A stretch of 64,000 nucleotides of DNA from Desulfoferrobacter suflitae (GTDB lineage: Bacteria; Desulfobacterota; Syntrophobacteria; Syntrophobacterales; Syntrophobacteraceae). Each line of letters begins with the position of its first letter. The first letter of the stretch is position 1. Below, one piece after another: positions 33,335 through 42,778 of this stretch. The stretch lies in contig NZ_JAIBKA010000002.1 of the NCBI RefSeq assembly GCF_022603395.1, positions 496,001 to 560,000 of the forward strand, written 5' to 3'. Both the position numbers and the translations under genes were made by a program. The notes beneath the pieces were generated by a model. That model did not search any database. It saw only the letters and a list, made by a program, of their open reading frames with translations, and was not told the DNA's origin.

Positions 33335-34105
33335 ATGTTCAACGTTTCGCTGGTATGGGAATTAACCAAAAGGGATTTTTCCGAACGGTTCGCCGGTTCG
33401 CTTCTTGGCGCGGTGTGGGCACTCATCTGGCCCCTGGTCAACCTGCTCATTTACATCGTCATATTTGGTAAAATGATGGGAGGACGACTTCCCGGAACTT
33501 CCAATGTCTATGCTTACAGCGTTTATTTGACAGTGGGACTGGTTCCATGGGCCGCCTTTGCCGGAGCCATTAGTCGCTGTTCCAACGTTTTCCTGGAGAA
33601 AAAGCACCTCATTTCCAAAATCAACATCTCATTGCCTTCGCTTTTGATTTACATCATTTTATCAGAGACAGTAACCTTTATATTTTCCATGGTCTTTTTC
33701 TTCATTTTTCTTTTGCTCACCGACTACCAATTCAACCTGAACATTTTCCTGGTGCCCTTCATCTATTATCTGCAGCAACTGTTGACTTTTGGGATCGGCC
33801 TGCTGGCGGCAACACTGACGGTCTTCATTCGTGACGTCAAGGAAATCGTAGGCGTCGTTCTTCAATTCTGGTTTTGGTTCACGCCGATCATTTACGTGCG
33901 TGACATATTGCCTGACGTGATTGAGAAGATATTGGTGTTTAATCCGGCCTATATTCTGGTGGAATCCTACCAGAGGATATTCGTGTTCAATGATGATCCT
34001 TCATATCGGTCACTCATGGTGCTTACGCTTTTGACACACGTTTTGGTTATGATTTCCTATCTCATTTTTCGCAGTCTTGAGAAAGATGTAAGAGATTTTC
34101 TATGA
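33335..34105 (+). CDS. wzm: ABC-2 type polysaccharide exporter permease (Wzm-like)
   Basis: 256 residues with six predicted membrane helices. The N-terminus WELTKRDFSERFAGSLLGAVWALIWPLVNLLIYIVIFGKMMG is the hallmark of O-antigen and teichoic acid exporters (ABC2_membrane), and the C-terminal half has FWFWFTPIIYVRDILPDVIEKILVFNPAYILVESYQ. It pairs with the ATPase at 35436. Exports an undecaprenyl-linked glycan finished in the cytoplasm. Confidence 0.9.
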   Translation: MFNVSLVWELTKRDFSERFAGSLLGAVWALIWPLVNLLIYIVIFGKMMGGRLPGTSNVYAYSVYLTVGLVPWAAFAGAISRCSNVFLEKKHLISKINISLPSLLIYIILSETVTFIFSMVFFFIFLLLTDYQFNLNIFLVPFIYYLQQLLTFGIGLLAATLTVFIRDVKEIVGVVLQFWFWFTPIIYVRDILPDVIEKILVFNPAYILVESYQRIFVFNDDPSYRSLMVLTLLTHVLVMISYLIFRSLEKDVRDFL

Positions 34106-34272
34106 TAGCGGTGATTGGGTTGCTGTGTTGGACGGGGTTGATGATGGCGGTGACGTACCTTTCCTGGACGAAAATGGAGCAACATGAAAAAGTTTACTTA
34201 TTGCTCATTTACAGCGCGATTTTTCTGAGCGGCGTATTTTACCTCTTCCCTCTTCTGAAAAAGCTTCGTTAA
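34102..34272 (+). CDS. Small two-helix membrane protein
   Basis: 56 residues, starting ATGA-overlapped with the permease stop. MIAVIGLLCWTGLMMAVTYL and VYLLLIYSAIFLSGVFYLF form two hydrophobic helices joined by a charged loop SWTKMEQHEK, with a basic C-terminus LLKKLR inside. The 4-bp overlap and the membrane character argue that it is real and translated with the permease. Possibly an accessory subunit of the exporter; I know no family for it. Confidence 0.6.
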   Translation: MIAVIGLLCWTGLMMAVTYLSWTKMEQHEKVYLLLIYSAIFLSGVFYLFPLLKKLR

Positions 34273-34432
34273 CCCTGGCGGCTATGCGGCTATAAAGTCT
34301 GCGAGGGTTTTTGCTGATTACGTCAGGCAATTGACTCAGTTTCTTTTCCACCGCGGTTAACTTTTGAAGTTTAACCGGGAGCCAGCAACCATTCAGTGTT
34401 TGCGAACCGAATTCCACTACGGAGCATGATTC

Positions 34433-35452
34433 ATGAAAAAGGCTTTGATCACGGGTATTACCGGTCAAGATGGTTCCTATCTGGCGGAGCTTCTCCTTGG
34501 TGAAGGATACCAGGTGCACGGGATAGTGCGGCGGGTTGCGCTTGAGGACCCCCAACACCGCATGTGGAGGATCAGACATCTGCTTGAAGACATCCATCTG
34601 CACTCGGCCTCCCTGGAGAGTTATCCAAGCCTGTTCAACGTGGTCCGCCAGGTTCAACCGGCCGAGTGTTACCACCTGGCTGCACAGAGCTTCGTGAGCT
34701 ACTCCTTTGAGGATGAATTTTCGACATTGAACACCAACATCAATGGCACGCATTACATGCTCTCGGCAATCAAGGAGGCGGCTCCTCGCTGCCGGTTTTA
34801 TTTTGCTGCATCCAGCGAAATGTTTGGCAAGGCTGCGGAGGTGCCCCAAAATGAACAAACCCCTTTTCACCCCAGATCGTCCTACGGCATTTCCAAGGTC
34901 GCGGGGTTTCACCTCACCCGCAATTATCGCGAAGCCTACGGGCTACACGCTTCATGTGGCATACTGTATAATCATGAGTCTCCACGGCGGGGATTTGAAT
35001 TCGTCACGCGCAAAATTTCTCACCAGCTGGCAAGGATCAAGCTCGGACTTGACAGCCAATTGCGTCTTGGCAACCTCGAGGCCAAACGTGACTGGGGCCA
35101 TGCGGCCGATTACGTAAGAGCCATGTGGCTCATGCTGCAACAGGAACAACCCGATGACTATGTTATCAGCACAGGAAGCTGTCATACGGTGCGGGAGTTT
35201 TGCGACATTGCCTTTTCTCACGCCGGTCTCCATTACGAAGATTACGTCGTCGTGGACGAACGATTTTTTCGCCCGGCGGAGGTCGATGTGCTGATGGGCG
35301 ATTGCTCAAAAGCTCAAAACGTCATGGGCTGGAATTATGATCGATCCTTTACGGATTTAGTGCAGGAAATGGTTGATTCCGACTTACGCTTCGTTGCTGA
35401 TCAATGCCGCGCCGGTATTGGTTTTGGGTCACAACATGATCAAAGTCACTAA
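34433..35452 (+). CDS. gmd: GDP-mannose 4,6-dehydratase
   Basis: 339 residues of the extended SDR family. ALITGITGQDGSYLAELLLGEGYQVHGIVRR carries the nucleotide site; HLAAQSFVSYSFEDEFSTLNTNINGTH and the YGISK motif (Ser/Tyr/Lys catalytic set, with SSEMFGKAAEVPQNEQTPFHPRSSYG) are specific to GMD. It makes GDP-4-keto-6-deoxymannose, precursor of rhamnose-, fucose- or perosamine-type residues; no following reductase or aminotransferase adjoins it. RBS GGAG upstream. Confidence 0.93.
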   Translation: MKKALITGITGQDGSYLAELLLGEGYQVHGIVRRVALEDPQHRMWRIRHLLEDIHLHSASLESYPSLFNVVRQVQPAECYHLAAQSFVSYSFEDEFSTLNTNINGTHYMLSAIKEAAPRCRFYFAASSEMFGKAAEVPQNEQTPFHPRSSYGISKVAGFHLTRNYREAYGLHASCGILYNHESPRRGFEFVTRKISHQLARIKLGLDSQLRLGNLEAKRDWGHAADYVRAMWLMLQQEQPDDYVISTGSCHTVREFCDIAFSHAGLHYEDYVVVDERFFRPAEVDVLMGDCSKAQNVMGWNYDRSFTDLVQEMVDSDLRFVADQCRAGIGFGSQHDQSH

Positions 35453-36692
35453 TTTATCCAAGACCTTTAAATTGTACAATTCCCCCACCGAGCGGCTCAA
35501 GGAGATCATAACCCGCAGGCAGTACTGCCAGGAGTTTGCAGCTCTCACAGGGATCAGTTTTCAAGTCGATTCCGGGAAAACCCTTGGCATCATTGGACAG
35601 AACGGAGCGGGGAAATCCACCCTTCTGAAGATTTTGACAGGCATTCTTCATCCGGATAGCGGGGAAATTGACATTGACGGAAAAATAACCGGCCTGCTCG
35701 AGTTGGGCACAGGGTTTAATATGGAGTGCAGCGGCCTGGAGAATATTTACCTGAACGGTACCCTGCTCGGCATGAATAAGCATGAGATTCGTAATAAATT
35801 AAGTCAAATCATTGACTTCACCGAATTGGGCCAGTTTATTCAAAGGCCTTTGAAGACCTATTCAAGTGGAATGATCATGCGTCTGGCGTTTTCAGTGGCC
35901 ATACATGCTGAACCGAAGGCATTTGTGGTGGATGAAGCCCTGTCGGTTGGGGATGCTTACTTTCAGCAAAAGTGCATGCAAAGAATCAAAGAGTTCAAGA
36001 TACGGGGAGGATCCATCGTTTTCGTCTCACATGACATGAATGCTGTGAAGGTTTTTTGCGACGAGGCACTGTTGTTGGATCATGGCTCGATTGTTGAGCG
36101 AGGTGGGCCGGACGGGGTGATTGCGGCCTATAATTTCCTGCTCGCAAAAAAATCCGAGCGGCAGGAAATTCGCATTCAGACCAATGAAGCGGGTGAAACT
36201 CAATCCTATGGCAACTTCAAGGTGGAAATTTGTGATGTTCAATTGACCAACGAACAAGGAGACGGTGCCGAGTGCTTTGTCACGGGCAGACCTTGCAACA
36301 TTCTGATCGATCTTAAGGCTAATGAAAAGGTGGACGATCTTACCGTCGGCATTCTCATTAGAGATAAATTTGGGCAGGACATTTTTGGCACCAACACCTA
36401 TTATCAAAATTTTCCCCTCAACATGAGGCGAGGAGAAAAATACAGGGTGAAGTATATTATCGATGAGCTCAACATCGGACCGGGAAAATACACCTTGACA
36501 GTCGCTGCCCACAAGTCCGAGTCCCACGTTCTTGATTGCTACCAATGGAATGACACCGTGAAGTCGTTCGAGGTAGTCAGTGCTGCCGATTATGGCTTTA
36601 TCGGTTTATCGCGATTGAAACCTCATGTTGCTGTTGAACATGCTGGAGGCACTGCCGTGGATGACGCATCCCTTGCCCAAAGGCACAGTTGA
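35436..36692 (+). CDS. wzt: ABC transporter ATPase with C-terminal cargo domain (Wzt-like)
   Basis: 418 residues from the ATG at 35436, overlapping the end of gmd by 17 bp. Walker A GQNGAGKS (54-61), signature YSSGMIMRLAF, Walker B FVVDEAL. The last about 150 residues (NFKVEICDVQLTNEQGDGAECFV...IDELNIGPGKYTLTVAAHKSE) form a Wzt_C-type beta-sandwich, which in E. coli O8/O9a recognises the methylated or phosphomethylated end of the finished polymer. That fits the nearby ruler-methyltransferase. Confidence 0.9.
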   Translation: MIKVTNLSKTFKLYNSPTERLKEIITRRQYCQEFAALTGISFQVDSGKTLGIIGQNGAGKSTLLKILTGILHPDSGEIDIDGKITGLLELGTGFNMECSGLENIYLNGTLLGMNKHEIRNKLSQIIDFTELGQFIQRPLKTYSSGMIMRLAFSVAIHAEPKAFVVDEALSVGDAYFQQKCMQRIKEFKIRGGSIVFVSHDMNAVKVFCDEALLLDHGSIVERGGPDGVIAAYNFLLAKKSERQEIRIQTNEAGETQSYGNFKVEICDVQLTNEQGDGAECFVTGRPCNILIDLKANEKVDDLTVGILIRDKFGQDIFGTNTYYQNFPLNMRRGEKYRVKYIIDELNIGPGKYTLTVAAHKSESHVLDCYQWNDTVKSFEVVSAADYGFIGLSRLKPHVAVEHAGGTAVDDASLAQRHS

Positions 36693-36697
36693 CGAGC

Positions 36698-39600
36698 TTA
36701 TCCGACTAATTGAGAAATGAGCGTGAAGGCGCATCTGCCAAGTTCTTTGGCAATTGCAGGGTGGTCCAGGAGTAACTCGAGGCACACTTCAAGTTCCTCT
36801 ATGTCACGATAATAGAGACCGCAGTTGCCTGCTTCACAGAGTTCAACTAATTTCTGATCCGATGCCGGAACCAGAATTGGCAAATGGGCCTGAAGATATT
36901 GTGCAAGCCGGTCATTGTGATCGGATGCTCCCGTCAGCCACGCAAAGCGTGCTTCGGGAAGGTCCTCGGCATCCAGCCATTTTGCCAACACAAAATGAGC
37001 GCTCAACGACCGTGCGACGTTCTCTTTTAAAAATTGTTCTGCCACCGGCTCTATCCCTTCCGCAAAATCCATGGCAACCAGGGGAGTTGGAGGCACAGCC
37101 TCATGGCTGCAGGGAGTTCCCCCACTGCCCTGATAAACACTCAGCAAACGCTGAATCTGCTTGGAATAGGTGAAATTGGCGATGCGTCGATAAGCTTGTT
37201 CACCAAGTTCTTCGATCACCCTGGGATTGGCTGCCAGAAAGTCCATTTTTTCAGCAAGTTGTTTGCTGTTGCCTAGCTCAAACAGCATTCCGCTCTTGCT
37301 GTCTTCAATCAATTCCGGGATTCCACCAATGTTGGTTGCGATCACCGGCGTACGGGATGCCATGGCCTCGGTAATGCTAACCGGTTGGTTCTCCGGCCAA
37401 ACGGAAGGCAAAACCAGAACGTCGGTTTGAGAAAGCACCTCCTCGATTCTCGCATTGTCTACCTTGCCCCAGAACCGGATGGTTTCTTGCAGACCATGCT
37501 CTTTGACAAACATCTCCAGGTTGCGTCGCTCCTCTCCGTCACCAACCAAATTCAGCCGGATCTTTTTGCGATTGGTCAGATAGAGCAGGGCTTCCAAGAG
37601 AACATGCAGCCCTTTGTGTCTGCCAAAATGCCCGATGAAGGTGAAACGGCATTGATCGGGAGAGGCTGCCTTTGCTACCGAAGCGAATCGATCCAGGTCG
37701 ATGCCATTCCAGACGACATGCATCTTTGCCGCGGGGAAGCCTGCGCGTACGTAGGTCCTGGCCAAATAACCGGAGGGGGAAACGATGGCATCTACCGAAT
37801 CAAAAAGGTAGCGCAGATAGCTCTGCCTGAGGGACACAGGCACCTGTTGACCGCTCTCCAGCTGGATGGCGGGTAGACAATTGTGGCATTCATTCATCGA
37901 TGTACACAGTGATGAGGGTTCTTTCTCCAACGTGTTCTTGTGACAAAAACCCCAATAATCATGCACGGTTAAAGCAGTGAAACAGGCGTGTTTCCCGGCC
38001 ACTCGAAGCAATGCCGGAGCCAGTCCCGTCATATTGTGAAAATGGATTATATCCGGTTGAAATTGCTTTAGTATCCCCGTAAAGTGATGTTCGACTTTGG
38101 CCTTTCGGAAGTCTTCACGGGATAGGTCAAAATCTTCCGGGGTGAGCACTACCCGGTGGACTCTTATTCCCTCGTAATCTTCCGTGTAAATTGCATGCCG
38201 GTCACCCTTCGCTTCGGATTTTCCTGCAAATACTTCTACCTGGTGCCCTTGTTTACAAAACTCTTTGGCCTGATAGTGGGCGATTAGCTCGGCTCCACCA
38301 ATAAAATGGGGAGGATAAAAATTGGAACAAACAAGAATCCGCTTCTTTTGTATTCTGTCCGCATCAATGGGGACAGGCTCATTGATTTGGTAAAATGCGG
38401 ACGGTTTGTTTTGGCGACTGAATTTGCCGGTGAACGAAGGCGTTTTAACAGCGCTGAATGGCTGCTTTTCGTGGCTATCGATAGTTTGCGAAGCGGGCAA
38501 ATTGGTGTCCGCCAGCATGGCAAAAATCATTGCTCTGAGGTATTCGTCCCATGACTTTATGCTCCTGGCCGCCGCCTGTTTTACCAGGTCGGCATAAAGG
38601 TCTGGATCTGTAGCCAAGCGTAGAATCGTTTCAGAGAGCTGCCCAAAATCTGTCACATTGGTTGTCAAGCAGCCGCCCTCGCCTGCAAGTTCTGCCATCA
38701 CACCCTGTTCGTGGCATATGCACGGTTTGCCATGCCAGATGCTCTCCATAATCGGCAAGCCGAACCCCTCAATTTCAGAAGGATAGACCGTGAATGTGCA
38801 TTCCGAGTAATGCTCATGGAGGGTCTCATCATCTACTATTCCCAGCCATTGGATATTAGGGTTTTCTTCACATTTTCGTTGAATCCAATCGGCAAGATCG
38901 TAAGCCCCGGCATATTTGTTTCCTATCAGAATCAAGCGCCAATCCAAATCGGGTCGTAAAATGCCGAGCTGTTCGCACGCGGCGATCAATTGCGCATGGT
39001 TCTTCCTCGGTTCCAAGGTGGAGACACAAAGGATTTTTATCGGTTCACTCAATGAAGCGTTCGCTTGGGAGGTGCGAGGGCGCCCCACCAATTCACCTGG
39101 CAGCTGATTGGGCACAATTCTGTGGGACTTCAATTCGTGCTGCGCAAAAAAATCACTGAGGCACGCCGCGGAAAAGTGTGAATTTGGCAGAATTACATCA
39201 CACTCGGCAAGTCCTCGCATATAGGCGGGGTGATTCATGCGGATCGCTTCATCACGAACCAGTTCGGGGCGCAGCAGGGCAATCGAATCATGGAACACAG
39301 CGGCGATTTTAAAACCGTGCTTTTTTGCATAGGAGCGAGCTTTGTGTGCGTACTGTTCGGCGACGGTCTCTGAAAAAAGCAGCCAGGCCGGCTGATCTTC
39401 CAAATGGGCAAGAAAGTCGTCCAGTAAAACCGGGTCCTCCGGAGTTGATACTGCTGCAGAATCAGGTCTTTTCGGACCATTATATTCACCCAGCTGGTCA
39501 TACTCCTTCTTTGTCGGAAAGCGATAGCCCTCCAGGGCTTCATCCCAGACAAGCAAGAGGGATCTGGCATAGTCTTGAATTTTCCTCGCAATCTGTCGAG

Positions 39601-40840
39601 TCACTCGAATAACGCCCGAGTTCGCCGGATCTCTTGCAGCGTTTGAGACGTCCATCAACACCCAGAAGGGAACGGGGGCAGCGATTCCTGTGGCACAAAT
39701 TCTGAGCAGTTCGTCATGCAGGCGAGCAATGCTCCTGCGCCAAGTGAACTTATTCCTGAAGGTTTGTGCCGCGGTCGAGATATCAATCGGCAACGCAGCG
39801 GTTGTCAGCAGTTCGATGGATTTTCTCGCCATCTCTGCTGGATCGCTGCAAAGCAGCCAGGGGTGCATGATAACTTCCGGATGAGCGCCTATAGCAAACG
39901 CCAGAACCGGTCGACCGAGCCACTGCATTTCGCCCAGAGGCAGATTGAACCCTTCCCAAAGCGATACCGAAAGCCCCAGATCAGCATGCCCCATGAGTTC
40001 CTGGAGCTGATCGTCTCCCGGAAAGTCGAGAGGGACTATGATTTCCTCAAGATCGGGCGGAATAGTAATATCCTCCGTCCTGGCCAGCACCCCCACCTCA
40101 AGATCAGGAATGACGCCGGCAATTTGTCCGACAATGTCAAAGAGCGTGCTGCAGTTTTTATAATTTCCCTCTTCCCATCGCCCTAAACTCAAGACAAACT
40201 TTTTGCCTTCACTCTTTTGCCTGACGATGTTCTCCAGAGCTTCCTTTGCCTTGCGTGTACCGGCTGCATTCACTTCCTGCCAGATGGCGCAGTCCATATG
40301 GTCGGCGCCGTTATGTACTGTGATCTTCTCGACAGTGTCACCGGCATCCGGATTGCTCTGGGAGGTGCGAATAAAATTGCTGACTGCTATTACAGCATCG
40401 CACCATGGCATATTTTCTCGGCGAAGCCGCTGTAATTTTTGCAAAACCTCCAAATGATAGCCGGCGTAACCCGTTGTTGGAACCACTCCGTGATCTGAAA
40501 AAACCACCTTGATCCCCTTCTTTTTCCAGAACGGGACAGAGCTAACAAAGGGCCAGCCTCCCACTATGATGACATCGGGGCCGTTTGTCTTTACTGGAAA
40601 AAGGATTTCCCAATGCTCCTCCAGCCATTTGAGGGTGAATTCATTGCCATCCTTATATTCGGGACTTTCCGGCACCCAAATGACTTGGTCGGCAAATGTT
40701 TCAATGACATCCTGATCGAGCCGGTTTGCAATCACCGAAATCGTCCAACCGAGGGCTTTGAGTCCAATGCCATACAGGATCAGCACTCGGTCCACACCAA
40801 ATCGAAACAAGAAGCGTTCATGCGCGAGCAATACATGCAT
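36698..40840 (-). CDS. Giant triple-domain GT4 glycosyltransferase
   Basis: 1380 residues. Three GT-B/GT4 modules in tandem: about 1-385 (VLSLGRWEEGNYKN, SLWEGFNLPLGEMQWLGRPVLAF), about 395-770 (VSTLEPRKNHAQLI, EIEGFGLPIMESIWHGKPCICHE) and about 835-1230 (FYPPHFIGGAELIAHYQ, FIGHFGRHKGLHVL, SVWPENQPVSITEAMASRTPVIA), followed by about 150 residues resembling another incomplete Rossmann half. Multi-domain enzymes such as WbdA build O-antigen backbones by alternating activities, so this one may polymerise the repeat unit. It faces the Wzt-like gene with a 5-bp gap. Confidence 0.88.
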   Translation of the reverse strand: MHVLLAHERFLFRFGVDRVLILYGIGLKALGWTISVIANRLDQDVIETFADQVIWVPESPEYKDGNEFTLKWLEEHWEILFPVKTNGPDVIIVGGWPFVSSVPFWKKKGIKVVFSDHGVVPTTGYAGYHLEVLQKLQRLRRENMPWCDAVIAVSNFIRTSQSNPDAGDTVEKITVHNGADHMDCAIWQEVNAAGTRKAKEALENIVRQKSEGKKFVLSLGRWEEGNYKNCSTLFDIVGQIAGVIPDLEVGVLARTEDITIPPDLEEIIVPLDFPGDDQLQELMGHADLGLSVSLWEGFNLPLGEMQWLGRPVLAFAIGAHPEVIMHPWLLCSDPAEMARKSIELLTTAALPIDISTAAQTFRNKFTWRRSIARLHDELLRICATGIAAPVPFWVLMDVSNAARDPANSGVIRVTRQIARKIQDYARSLLLVWDEALEGYRFPTKKEYDQLGEYNGPKRPDSAAVSTPEDPVLLDDFLAHLEDQPAWLLFSETVAEQYAHKARSYAKKHGFKIAAVFHDSIALLRPELVRDEAIRMNHPAYMRGLAECDVILPNSHFSAACLSDFFAQHELKSHRIVPNQLPGELVGRPRTSQANASLSEPIKILCVSTLEPRKNHAQLIAACEQLGILRPDLDWRLILIGNKYAGAYDLADWIQRKCEENPNIQWLGIVDDETLHEHYSECTFTVYPSEIEGFGLPIMESIWHGKPCICHEQGVMAELAGEGGCLTTNVTDFGQLSETILRLATDPDLYADLVKQAAARSIKSWDEYLRAMIFAMLADTNLPASQTIDSHEKQPFSAVKTPSFTGKFSRQNKPSAFYQINEPVPIDADRIQKKRILVCSNFYPPHFIGGAELIAHYQAKEFCKQGHQVEVFAGKSEAKGDRHAIYTEDYEGIRVHRVVLTPEDFDLSREDFRKAKVEHHFTGILKQFQPDIIHFHNMTGLAPALLRVAGKHACFTALTVHDYWGFCHKNTLEKEPSSLCTSMNECHNCLPAIQLESGQQVPVSLRQSYLRYLFDSVDAIVSPSGYLARTYVRAGFPAAKMHVVWNGIDLDRFASVAKAASPDQCRFTFIGHFGRHKGLHVLLEALLYLTNRKKIRLNLVGDGEERRNLEMFVKEHGLQETIRFWGKVDNARIEEVLSQTDVLVLPSVWPENQPVSITEAMASRTPVIATNIGGIPELIEDSKSGMLFELGNSKQLAEKMDFLAANPRVIEELGEQAYRRIANFTYSKQIQRLLSVYQGSGGTPCSHEAVPPTPLVAMDFAEGIEPVAEQFLKENVARSLSAHFVLAKWLDAEDLPEARFAWLTGASDHNDRLAQYLQAHLPILVPASDQKLVELCEAGNCGLYYRDIEELEVCLELLLDHPAIAKELGRCAFTLISQLVG

Positions 40841-40891
40841 CCGTTATACTCTCTTTCGGCCTGCCAGTGATCCCATATTAATAACAAAGCC

Positions 40892-42778
40892 TTATGGCTT
40901 GTAACCGAGGATAGCGTAATCTTGTTCCTTGAGAAAAAATTCCAACAGTGGATTAGAATCGAGTGCCAAGGATGGCTTGGCAAACATTTCAGGCGACATG
41001 GGATTCTGGCGAATGATCTTTAAGTTGAGGAAGCCCCTTGTTTCCAGCATATATTCCATGGAGGGAGGTGGAAGAGGTCTCAAGTGAGTCGGATCAAAGT
41101 AAAAATTGCATGCTCCGACGATTAAATTCTCCGGATTGGGAGTCTCGAATATCAGCAACCCACCTGGCTTCAGGGCCCGGAGGCATTCATCCAGCAGGGC
41201 CACCAGATTATCGAAGGACAAGTGCTCGATGATGTGGATCCCCGTTATGGCACCCAGGCTGTTGTCGGGTGATTCGCGCAAATAGCAAAGGGCCTCCGCT
41301 TCATATACTGTTAAACCGATATCAGCACATTGTTGAACCAATACCCGGTTCAGGTCAATGCCGAACGCGGTTAGCCCTTCTTCATGCAATAATTCCAGCC
41401 ATTCTCCCCGGCCGCAGCCGATATCCAAAATGGGCCGTTCCTGCGTTCCTGCGCCGGCTTCCGTAACGATTGGAAGGTATATCCTGGCACGTTCCTTGAT
41501 CTCTTCCCGTGTGCCACGAAATTCATCCTCGAAGCTCACATAAAGCGCATCCAAGCGATGCTGGTATTCGTTGTCCAACTTGTTCAACTGCTCTTTGTCG
41601 AAAGGTTCGGGCAATCGCGCTCTGGCCTCTTCTAAGATGAAATTGATGCGTCTTTCCTGCAGAATAATATCGCGTTTTTGACGGGTGAGCAGCTTGTGAA
41701 TTGTCGAGTCCTTGACATCCAGTTCCGCAAGAGCTCTGCTGAAAGCATCCAGTCTATCCCTGATCTCAGTAAACTCTTGGCTGTTCGCTTTGTCGGCCAA
41801 CATTGCCAAGAGGCCGTCGCGCAGTTCAACGATTTCATGGGCATCGGCCTTATTGGCTATGGCAGCAGTAAATTCTTCCTTTATCCGGTTCACTTCATAA
41901 CTGTCTGCTTTGTCGACTATTGCGGCGGCAGTGGAATCCTTCAGTTGATTCACTTCATAAGTGTCTGCTTTGAGAACGAGAGAATCTTCCAGTACCTTAA
42001 CCCTGTCGATAAATTCCATGAGAAGATCCTGTTTCTCTCGATCGATCTGATTGTTGCGCAGCGCCTCTACTTTCTTTGCGGTTTTCATTTGGCTGTCACG
42101 CAACGCCTGCAATTCTTTCTCGATAATTCCCAGCTGAGATACTATCTCATCCAGGTCACCGGGCTTAAATCTTCCCTCGTAAAGAGTTTGCATTTGGCGG
42201 CCAAGCTGCTCCCATGCGCCCTCGATCCTTTCTGAAAGTTGGTTAAACGTGTTGCGGTGCTGGCCGGCAAGCATCATCGTATGAGCTTCAAAACGAGACA
42301 TATTTCTTATGATGACAGGTAACCTCAAGATTCCCGTTATGACCCGTATAATCCAGCCAATTATGGGTATCTTGTAGAGCATGGTCGCGGTCAGGGGAAT
42401 GATCAGTCCGGAAACCTTGACGCCTTTCAGACGACCCTCGGGTGAGAAACGGAGGCGGCCAAGAATCTCTGTCTTCGACTGGCTTGCATCCCTCAGTCGT
42501 GCAAGGTAATAATCCAGGCTGGGGATGTCGGGGTCGCGCAGGAGAAGTCCGCGATAGGCATTGACAATGAAGTCCCTGTCGTGAAACTGCAGGAAATCAT
42601 TGAGGTGATAGCCACCGGGCTTCGCGCTTATCCTTTGCTGCGAATTGAGCCGTGGCAGGCTCAAATGAATTGGGAAGTTCCGCGACTCCAGTTTCTCTTT
42701 TCGTCGCTGTTCTGCCTCTTTCCTGACGAGAGTCATCAAATCCGACACCTTGATGTTTTGATTGGTCACTTCCGTCAT
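40892..42778 (-). CDS. Coiled-coil methyltransferase, putative chain terminator and length ruler
   Basis: 628 residues. N-terminal FLQFHDRDFIVNAYRGLLLRDPD (about 62-84) is DUF4214-like. A hydrophobic region (about 123-158) follows and may associate with the membrane. Then a long coiled coil (about 175-435) contains four 20-residue repeats at about 270-349. The C-terminal class I methyltransferase has ILDIGCGRGEWLELL (about 450-464) and ITGIHIIEHLSFDNLVALLDECLRALKPGG. The architecture and locus match WbdD-type terminators, whose coiled coil sets O-antigen chain length. Kinase domain of WbdD is absent, so termination would be by methylation alone. Confidence 0.7.
   Translation of the reverse strand: MTEVTNQNIKVSDLMTLVRKEAEQRRKEKLESRNFPIHLSLPRLNSQQRISAKPGGYHLNDFLQFHDRDFIVNAYRGLLLRDPDIPSLDYYLARLRDASQSKTEILGRLRFSPEGRLKGVKVSGLIIPLTATMLYKIPIIGWIIRVITGILRLPVIIRNMSRFEAHTMMLAGQHRNTFNQLSERIEGAWEQLGRQMQTLYEGRFKPGDLDEIVSQLGIIEKELQALRDSQMKTAKKVEALRNNQIDREKQDLLMEFIDRVKVLEDSLVLKADTYEVNQLKDSTAAAIVDKADSYEVNRIKEEFTAAIANKADAHEIVELRDGLLAMLADKANSQEFTEIRDRLDAFSRALAELDVKDSTIHKLLTRQKRDIILQERRINFILEEARARLPEPFDKEQLNKLDNEYQHRLDALYVSFEDEFRGTREEIKERARIYLPIVTEAGAGTQERPILDIGCGRGEWLELLHEEGLTAFGIDLNRVLVQQCADIGLTVYEAEALCYLRESPDNSLGAITGIHIIEHLSFDNLVALLDECLRALKPGGLLIFETPNPENLIVGACNFYFDPTHLRPLPPPSMEYMLETRGFLNLKIIRQNPMSPEMFAKPSLALDSNPLLEFFLKEQDYAILGYKP
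41732..41971 (-). repeat. Four coding repeats of 60 bp (20 residues)
   Basis: Codons 270-349 of the methyltransferase: KADTYEVNQLKDSTAAAIVD, KADSYEVNRIKEEFTAAIAN, KADAHEIVELRDGLLAMLAD, KANSQEFTEIRDRLDAFSRA. Each begins KA(D/N) and keeps E at position 6. Repeat number may set the length of the coiled coil. Confidence 0.8.

Noticed and set aside
41732-41971. 60-bp repeats as a possible CRISPR or minisatellite
   Set aside because: The units are adjacent without spacers, stay in frame and encode a coiled coil, so they are coding repeats.
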